This document shows positions 1-9,820 of a stretch of DNA of 64,000 nt, piece after piece; the first letter of the stretch is position 1, and every line of letters begins with the position of its first letter. A program made the translations under genes and the position numbers. The DNA is from Candidatus Corynebacterium faecigallinarum (GTDB taxonomy: Bacteria; Actinomycetota; Actinomycetes; Mycobacteriales; Mycobacteriaceae). The stretch is from NCBI GenBank assembly GCA_019120175.1, contig DWVP01000001.1, positions 124,001 through 188,000 on the forward strand. The letters are read 5' to 3'. The notes below the pieces were generated by a model, which worked only from the letters and a program-made list of their open reading frames with translations, ran no database searches and had not been told where the DNA came from.

Positions 1-1431
1 CAGCGGGATGTTCTTACGCTCGCCGTGCATCGCCTTGCCACGCAGCGGGTGGTTGGCATTGCAGACCACCAGCGACGAGGTGCGGTTGAGCTTCTCGCTA
101 TAGACCAGACCGGCGCGCATTGCCGCGCTGATCAGCACATCCGGGTCGGTGCCGACATCGGGACTGACCACGACCTCCATCCCCTCGACGAACTTGCCGT
201 CCTGCGGGGTGCCGGGGTTGCCGAAGGGACGCGGGGAGGACGTGGCGTCCACCCGGATGGTGCTGCGCTGCAGACCGAACCGGTCGGCGGTGAGATCTGC
301 GGGGTCGATGACCGACAGCCCACCCGGCTCATTGTCCGCGTGCCCCTCCGCGAGACCGCGCTGGGTGGTGTACAGCGGGAAGAGGATCCGGTTGTCGGCG
401 AGCAGGAGGTCGTCGGCGACGAGGTCGGCGCGCTCGTTGCTGGCCTGGGCACCGACCTGCGGCAGCGTGTCCTGCGGAAGGCTGAGCCCGTGGTCGCGGA
501 CGTGCTCGGCGGCGATGCTGCGCAGCCGTGGATCCTCGCTGGTGGATGCCTGACGCCGGGCGGTGCCGAGGGTGTCGATGATCGAGGCAGGTACCGGCAC
601 GGCGATCTTCTTCGGCTTGCGCTGCCCACGCCGGCGTCCGCGAGAGTTGCCGCGCTGGGTGCCGCGGGTGGAGGCACGCTGGGCGCGCCGGTACTCGTAC
701 TGCAGGAACCCCCAGGTCAGTGCGGCGTTGTGGCAGATCAGCGTCCGGCCCTCGATGAGGTCGAACAGCAGCGGTGCGATGGTGGCGAAGCCGGGGGCCT
801 GGCCCAGGTCCGCGTGGGAGTAGCCGTGAAGGTGCCAGGGGCCGGGGTCCTCGCCGGGGTTGACCTGCTGGACGATGCCGGTGACGGTGTTGGCTGCGGG
901 ATCCCCGCCGTGTGTCGAGCGGGGGTCGGCGGAGGCCGGACGGTTACCGTCGATGCTCACCCGCCCGCCGTCGGCGGTGTGCAGGGTGGCGGCGAAGGCC
1001 ACCAGGCGGGAGGTCGAGGGGTGGATGCCGGACGTGGCGACGGTGATCTCCACGAACGGTGCGTCCTGCGCCGACGGCAGGGTGCCGTGGAAGGTCTTGG
1101 GCAGGGTACGGCCCCGGCCGTTGGACGGGCGACCGTTATCGCTGTTTCCGGGGACGTCAACGGTGTCGGTGGCGTCGGCGGCACTGTCTGCAGAGACGTC
1201 CGAGCCGGTGTCGTGATCCTGGTCAGCCTGGGTATCCGCCTGGCGGGACGCGGCCAGCGACTCGGCACGCTCGCGGGTCTGCTGGGACGGCGGTGCGGCC
1301 CGGCGGTGGACCTGGCGGCGCCGACGGCGCCGGGAGCTGGGAGAGGTTCCGGAATCCGGGTTTGCTGCTCCCTGTGCGTCGGACGGGGTGTCGCCCGAGG
1401 GGTCGGGAGAGCTGGAACCGGAGGAAGTCAT
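1..1431 (-). CDS. DnaQ-like exonuclease-fold protein with BRCT-like region, catalytically degenerate (partial)
   Basis: The gene runs off the left edge; 477 residues from the ATG are visible and no stop is reached. Residues 1-115 are a low-complexity Ser/Asp/Arg-rich leader. From about residue 124 the layout follows the DEDD 3'-5' exonuclease (DnaQ epsilon) fold, and the C-terminal part (TSSLVVCNA... GKAMHGERKNIPL) reads like a BRCT domain. The expected catalytic acids are missing: the DxE of motif I aligns with T130 and A132 in EITVATSGIHP, and the HNxxFD motif reads HNAALTWGFL with Thr239 in place of Asp. This protein is therefore probably not an active proofreader, although annotation pipelines would call it DNA polymerase III epsilon. 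Homologues sit beside leuA in other corynebacteria (from memory). Role unknown; structural or DNA-end binding through BRCT is a guess. Confidence 0.75.
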   Translation of the reverse strand, partial: MTSSGSSSPDPSGDTPSDAQGAANPDSGTSPSSRRRRRRQVHRRAAPPSQQTRERAESLAASRQADTQADQDHDTGSDVSADSAADATDTVDVPGNSDNGRPSNGRGRTLPKTFHGTLPSAQDAPFVEITVATSGIHPSTSRLVAFAATLHTADGGRVSIDGNRPASADPRSTHGGDPAANTVTGIVQQVNPGEDPGPWHLHGYSHADLGQAPGFATIAPLLFDLIEGRTLICHNAALTWGFLQYEYRRAQRASTRGTQRGNSRGRRRGQRKPKKIAVPVPASIIDTLGTARRQASTSEDPRLRSIAAEHVRDHGLSLPQDTLPQVGAQASNERADLVADDLLLADNRILFPLYTTQRGLAEGHADNEPGGLSVIDPADLTADRFGLQRSTIRVDATSSPRPFGNPGTPQDGKFVEGMEVVVSPDVGTDPDVLISAAMRAGLVYSEKLNRTSSLVVCNANHPLRGKAMHGERKNIPL

Positions 1432-1497
1432 GGAGCCATCATACTTTCCGCGGCGCAACCCGCCTAAGCGACATGAGGGGACGGTCCCGACCCCGGA

Positions 1498-2187
1498 TCA
1501 GAGGCGACCGGCGACGGTGTTCGCCACGTACTGTGAGCCTGCGTCCGAGGGGTGGAAGGCCATGTTGTAGTCCGGGGTGGTGGTGTCGATGATCCCTGCG
1601 ACATACCGGGCCTGGTCGGGGGCACAGGTGTCATGTCCGCGGGCGCCGTCCATGATCTCCACGAAATCGGCGCCCATCTCCGCGGCAGCTGACCGTTGGT
1701 TGTCGCGGTTCCAGTTCTCGACATCGCGCAGCACCGGTACCGGCGCGCCCAGGGGGAAGTCCGGAACGACGTTGAGTGCACAGAATGTGGTGTTCGCCCG
1801 GTCGACGGTGGGCAGGGAACCGGTCATCACGATGTGAGCGTCGGGGGCGTGCGAGCGGATCCGGTCGGCGACGGTGCGCATGTTCGCCGTGAAGTCCCGG
1901 GCGACGGCGGGCGGATCGAATAAGGCGAGATTCTGGTTGTCTACGGCACCGAAGCCGCCGAAGTCGTTGAGTCCGATGGAGATGACCACGGTCGAGTCAT
2001 TGTGGACCGCACCTGAGCGGATGGCATGGTCGACGCGTCCCACCAGAGAACCGGAGGTCTGCGCGGTGAAGGACCAGTCGTCGACGTGGCGCCCGGTGGC
2101 GTGGGCGAGCTTGCGTGGCCAGTTGTTGGGGGCCTGCAGGCAGCCGGCGGACGTGAGGATACGGGGGATATCGGGCAGGTAGCCCAT
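1498..2187 (-). CDS. SGNH/GDSL-family hydrolase lacking block I
   Basis: A 229-residue protein of the corynebacterial secreted SGNH hydrolase family. It keeps the CLQAPNNWPRKLA segment, the block III GLNDFG motif and a C-terminal FHPSDAGSQ block carrying the catalytic His. The chosen ATG has GAGGAGG about ten bases upstream. From that start there is no signal peptide and no GDS block I with the nucleophilic serine, both of which normally precede the conserved part by 30-60 residues. The upstream sequence shows no GDS motif in any frame near the start, so this looks like a 5'-truncated gene that acquired or kept a ribosome site, probably not a working esterase. An in-frame start further upstream at 2259 adds only basic residues. 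Confidence 0.7.
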   Translation of the reverse strand: MGYLPDIPRILTSAGCLQAPNNWPRKLAHATGRHVDDWSFTAQTSGSLVGRVDHAIRSGAVHNDSTVVISIGLNDFGGFGAVDNQNLALFDPPAVARDFTANMRTVADRIRSHAPDAHIVMTGSLPTVDRANTTFCALNVVPDFPLGAPVPVLRDVENWNRDNQRSAAAEMGADFVEIMDGARGHDTCAPDQARYVAGIIDTTTPDYNMAFHPSDAGSQYVANTVAGRL

Positions 2188-2530
2188 GATCAGGCGCCTC
2201 CTCTTGGGGGTGAAACGTCTCTCATCCCACCCTATGACCGAGGTCTTCCTTCGGTCCATACAGGAGCTCGCCCAACCAGTGGCATGGTGGTTCCGCTGTT
2301 ATCTCAATCCAGGAAGGGGTATGTTTTTGCCGGTCATCTCCGGTGCTCTCCTCTGGCATGTCCGGGGGTGGTGAGGGGGAGGAATCCTGTTGTCTTTACA
2401 TGTGAGTTGCGGGCAGGTTCCTCCGGGTCCACTAATCCATGTTTCCGTGCCACGGATCGAGCAGAAAGCGGACTCGGGGGAACACCGTCGGGGCCCTGGA
2501 CGACAAGCGGGGACGGTAGAAGGAGACAGC
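2188..2530. other. intergenic, no gene seen
   Basis: About 340 bases between the SGNH gene start and the leuA terminator. No coding frame with a recognisable product was found. It must contain the promoter of the SGNH gene if that gene is still expressed; the missing signal peptide and GDS block of that gene are not encoded here. Confidence 0.5.
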
Positions 2531-2560
2531 AAAACAGGGAGGCACGGTAGTGCCTCCCTG
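2531..2560 (-). terminator. leuA rho-independent terminator
   Basis: A perfect 11-bp inverted repeat (CAGGGAGGCAC / GTGCCTCCCTG, four-base loop) is followed on the minus strand by TTTT. It lies 37 bases beyond the leuA stop and is well placed to end the leuA transcript. Confidence 0.85.
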
Positions 2561-2597
2561 TGACCGGTTCAGGACGCTGCGTCCTGAATGGTGCGTC

Positions 2598-4547
<1,950 letters not shown>

Positions 4548-4550
4548 CTT

Positions 4551-4607
4551 TTAGAACCTGACCCCGCCGCGGCAGAGAAGGAGAAGCTGCGCGCGCGAGT
4601 TATTCAT
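4551..4607 (-). CDS. leuA leader peptide with four consecutive Leu codons
   Basis: An 18-codon reading frame, MNNSRAQLLLLCRGGVRF, ends 105 bases before leuA. Codons 8-11 are CTT CTC CTT CTC, four leucines in a row, the hallmark of a leucine-responsive attenuator. A TAGTCT box ends seven bases before its ATG, so the transcript probably begins at or next to the ATG and the peptide is translated leaderlessly. Ribosome stalling at the Leu codons when leucyl-tRNA is scarce would alter folding of the downstream inverted repeat and raise leuA expression. Leader peptides of this type are known before leuA in actinobacteria; that this one works so is inferred. Confidence 0.8.
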   Translation of the reverse strand: MNNSRAQLLLLCRGGVRF

Positions 4608-4614
4608 GTCGACG

Positions 4615-4645
4615 AGACTAACACGGTGGTTCGGGAATGCTGCAA
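4615..4645 (-). promoter_or_regulatory. predicted leuA leader promoter
   Basis: TTGCAG (4645-4640) and TAGTCT (4620-4615), 19 bases apart, form a SigA-type promoter. Transcription would start within a base or two of the leader-peptide ATG at 4607. Confidence 0.5.
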
Positions 4646-4663
4646 CCGGAACTGTGACCGGGG

Positions 4664-5680
4664 TTACTGGGCGTGGGGGTGCCGGGCGCGGATGTCGCGG
4701 GGAGTGGCCTGCCACCACCGGCGTGCATAACGGCTCAACGTGGCCTGGCTGCTGAGGCCGACGGCGTAGGCGATCTGCGTCATGGGGAGCTCGGTGGTCG
4801 TCAGCAGGGTGAGGACGCGGTCGCGTCGGACGGTGTCGAGGATGTCCCCGTAGCTCTGACCTGTCTCTGCCGCCAGATGCCGCTGCAGGGAACGCGGTGA
4901 CATGCCGAGCATCCGCGCGGTGTCGCTGAGGGAGGTCGGGACGGTGCCCAGAGACTGCCGCAGGAAATTCCTGGTCTGGGAGGTCACCTGGGTTCCGGGC
5001 GGGTGCTGTTCCCGCAGGTGGGCGAGGGCCAGTGCGTGCGCCACCGGGTCGCGGGCGGCGATCGGCTGCGGGGGCAGGGAACACGGCAGGCGTAGGACGG
5101 CGTCCTGTCGTCCCGGGATGACGCGGGCGCCGAAAGCGTCTTCGTAGCGGGTCAACGGTGCCTGCGGTGAGTGGGGCAGGTCCACCCCGCGCAGCCCGTA
5201 GCTCGTGCCACCGGCGAGGTAGATGATCGCCCGGTGGAGGAACAGCAGTCCCATGTCCACGCTCTGGGGTGGGACGGTGATGCCGCGGGGGTAGCCGTAG
5301 CGGCAGCCGATGACGTCCGGGTCGTCGTAGGGGTCCGGGATCAGGGTGACGCTGAGTCCACGGGCGTGGACGAACATGTATCGTCCGGTGCAGTCCAGAG
5401 CCTCGGCGATCGAGGGGGAGTTGCGCAGCGCCAGGGCGACGGGGCCGAGCAGGGTGAGGTCCTGCTTCTCGGCGACGCGCAGACCGAAGTCGACGCAAGC
5501 GAGTCGTGTGGCGGCGAGTTCCAGCAGAGAGGCGATCGCCGAGTCACGGACCAGCATCTCGTCGCTGTCGAGGGCTCCGGCGGGCAGGGCGCAGTCGGAT
5601 GCCAGGTCGTCGGCGTCGCCGCCGAGTTCACTGATTGTCTCCCGGACTCCCCGGAGCCCTGCGGACCGTACCCAAGCCAT
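4664..5680 (-). CDS. AraC-family transcriptional regulator
   Basis: A 338-residue regulator with an N-terminal ligand-binding region of the arabinose-binding type used by OruR/ArgR-like AraC proteins, about residues 15-200, and a C-terminal double HTH in the last 100 residues (SLSDTARMLGMSPRSLQRHL and PMTQIAYAVGLSSQATLSRY). The start at MAWVRSAGLRG matches where this family usually begins; an in-frame ATG at 5737 would add 19 hydrophobic residues and is less likely. It is divergent from the acyl-CoA dehydrogenase operon that starts at 5771, so it probably controls that operon in response to its substrate. The inducer is unknown. Confidence 0.85.
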   Translation of the reverse strand: MAWVRSAGLRGVRETISELGGDADDLASDCALPAGALDSDEMLVRDSAIASLLELAATRLACVDFGLRVAEKQDLTLLGPVALALRNSPSIAEALDCTGRYMFVHARGLSVTLIPDPYDDPDVIGCRYGYPRGITVPPQSVDMGLLFLHRAIIYLAGGTSYGLRGVDLPHSPQAPLTRYEDAFGARVIPGRQDAVLRLPCSLPPQPIAARDPVAHALALAHLREQHPPGTQVTSQTRNFLRQSLGTVPTSLSDTARMLGMSPRSLQRHLAAETGQSYGDILDTVRRDRVLTLLTTTELPMTQIAYAVGLSSQATLSRYARRWWQATPRDIRARHPHAQ

Positions 5681-5770
5681 GGTGGCGACTGTGCCCCGGA
5701 TGGCGGAAATTATCAAAAGAATGGCGTAATTCATCAAGTGGTATAGCTCACACTCGGTTAGTTTCAGGGC

Positions 5771-7069
5771 ATGGACTTTTCCCCATCACCACGAGCCGCC
5801 GAACTCACTGAGGCGGTCACGACATTCATGGCCACCCACATCGACCCCGTCGAAGCCGACTACCACGCCGAGATCGCCGCGCGGCGGGACTCCGGCGACG
5901 CCGCGAAGGACCCCTGGCAACCGTTGCCGGTGATGACCGAGCTCCGCGTCAAGGCCAAGGAGGAGGGACTGTGGAACCTCTTCCTGCCGGAAGGACACGA
6001 GGGCCCCTACGCCGAACGCTACGGCACCCGTGGCGGCACCGGGTTGTCCAATGTGGACTATGCCCCGGTCGCCGAGGCGATGGGACGCTCCGCCCTGGCC
6101 CCCTACATCTTCAACTGTAATGCCCCTGACACCGGAAACGCCGAGGTGCTGTTGAAGTACGGCTCCGCACAGCAGCAGGAGCAATGGCTGGACCCGCTGC
6201 TCAGCGGTGAGATCCGCAGCGCCTTCTGCATGACCGAGCCGGGGGTCGCGTCATCCGACGCGACGAGTATGGAGCTGACCGCCGTCCGTGACGGGGACGG
6301 CAGCGGGGACTACGTCCTCAACGGGCGTAAGTGGTGGTCCACCGGAATCGGACACCCCGACTGCAAGGTGTTGCTGGTCATGGCCCTGACCGACCAGGAG
6401 GCCGACCGGCACCGTCGCCACTCGATGATCCTGGTCCCCACCGACACCGAGGGCGTGAAGGTCGAGCGACTGCTCGACACCATGGGCTTCCGCGACGAGC
6501 CCTACGGCCACGGCGAAGTCAGCTTCACCGATGTGCGGGTTCCGGCCGAGAACGTCATCGCCGGGCCGGGCCGTGCCGCCGAGATCGCGCAGGGGCGTCT
6601 CGGCCCGGGCCGGGTGCACCATTGCATGCGGCTGATCGGATTGGCGGAGAAGTCCCTGGAACTGGCCTGCCAGCGTGGTCTGCAGCGCCAGGCCTTCGGT
6701 AAGCCACTGGTCGCGCTGGGCGGCAACCGGGAGCGGATCGCCAAGGCACGTATACAGATCGACTCCGCCCGCCTGCTGGTGCTGAACACCGCATGGAAGC
6801 TGGATCAGGGCGGTCCGCGCAACGCCCTGTCCGAGGTCGCCCAGATCAAGGCTGCGGTGCCGATCATGGCGCAGGAGGTCATCGACCTCGCCATCCAGCT
6901 GCACGGCGGCGGTGGGCTCAGCAGCGACTTCCCGCTTGCCGGGGCGTGGACCTCGGCGCGGGCGCTGCGGCTGGCCGACGGGCCGGATGAGGTGCACCTG
7001 GGTACCGTCGCCCGCATCGAACTGGGTAAATACGTGTCGCGCAGTAGCACGAAGGGAGGCAAACGATGA
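5771..7069 (+). CDS. acyl-CoA dehydrogenase, ACAD10/11 (LvaC) type
   Basis: A 432-residue flavoprotein of the acyl-CoA dehydrogenase fold. The FAD/substrate signature FCMTEPGVASSDATSM lies near residue 155 and the C-terminal helical domain ends with LADGPDEVHLGT. Classical enzymes have the catalytic Glu in a YEGT motif at this point; here it aligns by eye with HLGT. This ADGPDEVH variant is typical of the ACAD10/ACAD11/LvaC group, which acts on 4-phosphoacyl-CoA made by a partner kinase and eliminates phosphate. The gene overlaps the following SDR gene by 4 bp and is co-transcribed with it and the phosphotransferase. Specificity for 4-hydroxyacids is inferred from this gene set. Confidence 0.85.
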   Translation: MDFSPSPRAAELTEAVTTFMATHIDPVEADYHAEIAARRDSGDAAKDPWQPLPVMTELRVKAKEEGLWNLFLPEGHEGPYAERYGTRGGTGLSNVDYAPVAEAMGRSALAPYIFNCNAPDTGNAEVLLKYGSAQQQEQWLDPLLSGEIRSAFCMTEPGVASSDATSMELTAVRDGDGSGDYVLNGRKWWSTGIGHPDCKVLLVMALTDQEADRHRRHSMILVPTDTEGVKVERLLDTMGFRDEPYGHGEVSFTDVRVPAENVIAGPGRAAEIAQGRLGPGRVHHCMRLIGLAEKSLELACQRGLQRQAFGKPLVALGGNRERIAKARIQIDSARLLVLNTAWKLDQGGPRNALSEVAQIKAAVPIMAQEVIDLAIQLHGGGGLSSDFPLAGAWTSARALRLADGPDEVHLGTVARIELGKYVSRSSTKGGKR

Positions 7070-7818
7070 CCCGTCAAGGTTCGATCATCATCACCGGCGC
7101 CAGTTCCGGGCTCGGTGAGGAGATGGCGCGACAGTTCGCCGCCCTCGGCTACGACCTGGGCCTTGCGGCCCGACGCGTCGAGCGTCTGGAGGAACTGCGC
7201 GCCGAGATCACAGCGTCCCACCCCGGGGTCACCGTGGTGACCACGGCGCTCGACGTCACTGACGGCGAGGCCGTCCACACCGTATTCGCCGAGCTCGACG
7301 CGGAACTCGGCGGTATCGACCGGATCATCGCCAACGCCGGTAGCGGCGAGGGTAAAGCGCTGGGCACCGGCGGGTGGACCCGCAACGAGATCACCGCACG
7401 CACCAACTTCCTCGGCGTACTCGCCCAGGCCGATGCCGCACTGGAGATCTTCCGCAGGCAGGGCTCCGGCCACCTGGTGGTGATGTCCTCCATGTCGGCA
7501 CTGCGCGGCATGCGCCGGGCGATGACGACCTACGCCGCCAGCAAGGCGGGCGTGGCCGCCATCGCCGAGGGCGTGCGCGCTGAACAGATCAAGGGGGTGG
7601 ACGTCTCGACGATCTACCCCGGCTACATCGCCTCGGAGATGAACGCGAACGTCCGCGACAAGACCCCGTACCTGGTCGACACAACAACCGGTGTCACCGC
7701 CATCGTGCAGGCCATCGAGAAGCGCCGCATCAAGGCTTACGTGCCAGCCTGGCCGTGGGCGCCACTCGGCGTGGCGATGCGCATCCTGCCGTTGTCCATC
7801 GTGAGGAGACTGACATGA
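7066..7818 (+). CDS. short-chain dehydrogenase/reductase (LvaD-like)
   Basis: A 250-residue classical SDR. It has GASSGLGEEMA for cofactor binding near residue 9, NAG near residue 91, catalytic Ser in the VMSSMSALRG segment and YAASK for the catalytic Tyr and Lys. It sits between the acyl-CoA dehydrogenase and phosphotransferase genes with 4-bp overlaps on both sides, so all three are translationally coupled. In the Pseudomonas levulinate pathway the SDR LvaD reduces levulinyl-CoA to 4-hydroxyvaleryl-CoA; a comparable 4-oxoacyl-CoA reduction is the best guess here. A generic 3-oxoacyl reductase role cannot be excluded. Confidence 0.85.
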   Translation: MTRQGSIIITGASSGLGEEMARQFAALGYDLGLAARRVERLEELRAEITASHPGVTVVTTALDVTDGEAVHTVFAELDAELGGIDRIIANAGSGEGKALGTGGWTRNEITARTNFLGVLAQADAALEIFRRQGSGHLVVMSSMSALRGMRRAMTTYAASKAGVAAIAEGVRAEQIKGVDVSTIYPGYIASEMNANVRDKTPYLVDTTTGVTAIVQAIEKRRIKAYVPAWPWAPLGVAMRILPLSIVRRLT

Positions 7819-8978
7819 GTGAGACATCCGACAGCACCACGACCCCGTCCAGGTCACAGGCCCGCGAGGTCCGTGAGGAGGACGCCTTCGACGTGGAGGC
7901 GCTGGCCGACTGGCTGCGCGACAACGCCTCACCGGAGTGGGCCGACTCCATCGACGGCACACCCGAGGTCCGCCAGTTCGCCGGCGGAGCGTCCAACCTC
8001 ACCTACCTGCTGACCTACCCGCAGGGCACCGAACTGATCCTGCGGCGCCCACCCGGCGGTACGAAGTCGAAGGGCGCGCACAACATGGGGCGCGAGTACC
8101 GGATCCAGACCGCACTGCGTTCGCACTTCCCGCCGGTGCCCGCCACCGTCGCCCTGTGCGAGGACGAGAGCGTCATCGGCAGCAGCTTCTATGTCATGGA
8201 GCGGATCTCCGGGCCGATTCCGCGCCAGGAGCTTCCCCCGGAAGGCCCCCATTCGGCGGCGGACGTCACGACCCTGTGCGAGAACTTCGTGGATCTGCTG
8301 GTCGACCTGCACCGTGTGCCGGTCGACGAGACCGGCCTCGACGACCTCAACAAGGGCGAGGGCTACATCGACCGGCAGGTGGAGGGCTGGGCGAAACGCT
8401 ACACCGCCGCCCGGACACCCAACGTCGGCTCTTTCAGGAAGGTCATGGACTGGCTGCGGATCAATGAACCCGCCGATGTCGGGTCCGTGCTGATCCACAA
8501 CGACTTCCGGCTGGACAACATCGTCCTGAACCCGGAGGACTCCACCGACCCCATCGCACTGCTGGACTGGGAACTGGCGACCATCGGGGATCCGTTGATG
8601 GATCTCGGTGGGGCGCTGGCCTACTGGGTCCAGGCCGACGACGACTGGGTGATCCGGCAGTTCCGCCGCCAGCCCACCCATGTGCCCGGAATGTTCACCC
8701 GCCACGAGTTCGTCGCCCGCTACGCCTCGCAGACGGGTATCGGGATCACCGATGACCAGTGGGTGTTCTACGAGGTCTTCGGCCTGTTCCGGCTCGCCGC
8801 GATCTGCCAGCAGATCTACTACCGCTACTACCACCGCCAGACGACCAACAAGGCCTTCCGCACCTTCGGCATCGCCACGGTGGCGCTGGAGGCCCGGTGC
8901 CGTCGCATCATCCGGCGTACCGAACGCCGTCGCCGCAAGGGCGTGCCGCCGACCCCGCTGACTGAAAGGACGCGCTGA
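7815..8978 (+). CDS. APH-fold phosphotransferase, ACAD10/LvaA type
   Basis: A 387-residue protein of the aminoglycoside phosphotransferase / choline kinase fold. Visible motifs are the N-lobe FAGGASNLTYLL, the catalytic HNDFRLDN (HxDxxxxN) and LLDWELATIGDPLMDLG, which supplies the metal-binding Asp. Proteins of this subgroup are homologous to the kinase domain of mammalian ACAD10/11 and to Pseudomonas LvaA, which phosphorylate the 4-hydroxyl of acyl-CoAs. It follows the SDR gene with an ATGA overlap. It is not an antibiotic-resistance enzyme by context. The C-terminus is basic (RRTERRRRKG). Confidence 0.85.
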   Translation: MSETSDSTTTPSRSQAREVREEDAFDVEALADWLRDNASPEWADSIDGTPEVRQFAGGASNLTYLLTYPQGTELILRRPPGGTKSKGAHNMGREYRIQTALRSHFPPVPATVALCEDESVIGSSFYVMERISGPIPRQELPPEGPHSAADVTTLCENFVDLLVDLHRVPVDETGLDDLNKGEGYIDRQVEGWAKRYTAARTPNVGSFRKVMDWLRINEPADVGSVLIHNDFRLDNIVLNPEDSTDPIALLDWELATIGDPLMDLGGALAYWVQADDDWVIRQFRRQPTHVPGMFTRHEFVARYASQTGIGITDDQWVFYEVFGLFRLAAICQQIYYRYYHRQTTNKAFRTFGIATVALEARCRRIIRRTERRRRKGVPPTPLTERTR

Positions 8979-9028
8979 TGAGCGGACGGTCACACTAGCC
9001 ATCCGGTCGGTTCCCGCCCTGCCCCGTC

Positions 9029-9754
9029 CTAGCCGAGCGTGCGCAGCGGGTGGGAACCGTCGTCCGCCGGCTCGTCCAGGTGCGCGAACTCATTGAGTGA
9101 CCGCAGCGAGACCTGCGGCCCGTGATCGCTGTCCTTGACCCCCAGGACGGTGACCGAGGCATTGGCGATGGTGCGCAGCAACGTCATCCACGGGGTGCCC
9201 GGCAGGGTCTCGGTGGCGCACAGGGAGATGGGGCCACCGGAACTGACGACAACCACCGAGCCCTTCTCCAGCGCAACCTGTGCCGCCCGGTCCAGACCGG
9301 CCCGCACCGTCTCGCGGAAGGCGGCGAACTCCTCCCCGTCGGACCATTGGGAGATCGCGGTGAGCAGCTGTCGGTTCACCGCTGCGGTCTCTGCCGGGGC
9401 AAGCTGGCCCTTCCATGCCTGCGCCAACTGTCCCGCACGCTGCGGGTCATCGCGCAGCCAGGGGGCGAGCATGTCGCCGAAGCGGATCTCGCGCCAGGCG
9501 TCGTCGATCGTCGGGGGCTCAGACGACAGCTCGGCGGCGATGGCCGCGGCAGTGTCACGCTGCCGGTTGAGCGGACCGTGGATGACCGGGGTGCCGGTCT
9601 GCCCGCGCGTCACCAGTGAGCGTCCTGCCACCACCGCCTGGCGTCGACCCAGGTCGCTGAGGTTGTCGTAGTCGTTCTCGAAGTCGCCCTCGTGGGCGTT
9701 CGTGAGCGCGTTCTGCCCTGCCTGGCCGTGCCTGACCAGGTAGATCTCCGCCAT
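9029..9754 (-). CDS. histidine phosphatase family protein
   Basis: A 241-residue branch-1 histidine phosphatase (phosphoglycerate-mutase fold). The nucleophile motif is YLVRHGQAG at residues 5-13. The second catalytic His, usually in a V(S/T)HGG motif, is replaced: the equivalent strand reads VVVVSSGGPISL, a form also found in related actinobacterial members. The gene is convergent with the acyl-CoA dehydrogenase-SDR-phosphotransferase operon, and genes of this kind often accompany such operons (from memory), suggesting a linked phosphate-transfer step, but the substrate is unknown. Confidence 0.8.
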   Translation of the reverse strand: MAEIYLVRHGQAGQNALTNAHEGDFENDYDNLSDLGRRQAVVAGRSLVTRGQTGTPVIHGPLNRQRDTAAAIAAELSSEPPTIDDAWREIRFGDMLAPWLRDDPQRAGQLAQAWKGQLAPAETAAVNRQLLTAISQWSDGEEFAAFRETVRAGLDRAAQVALEKGSVVVVSSGGPISLCATETLPGTPWMTLLRTIANASVTVLGVKDSDHGPQVSLRSLNEFAHLDEPADDGSHPLRTLG

Positions 9755-9806
9755 GGTGTCCCTTTCGTTCCGGCCAGTTTATCTGCTGTGTCCGCTCGGC
9801 GGGCGG

Positions 9807-9812
9807 TAGTCT
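9807..9812 (+). promoter_or_regulatory. -10 box for leaderless membrane mannosyltransferase gene
   Basis: TAGTCT ends eight bases before the GTG at 9821. No Shine-Dalgarno sequence precedes the GTG, so the mRNA probably starts at the codon. Confidence 0.45.
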
Positions 9813-9820
9813 CGGGAATC

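Noticed and set aside
7815..8978. Aminoglycoside resistance gene
   Set aside because: The APH fold is present, but the operon context with acyl-CoA dehydrogenase and SDR points to acyl-CoA metabolism.
8978..8998. A six-codon ORF (MSGRSH) overlapping the stop of the phosphotransferase gene
   Set aside because: Too short, no family or regulatory pattern, and followed by a convergent gene. Most likely a chance ATG.
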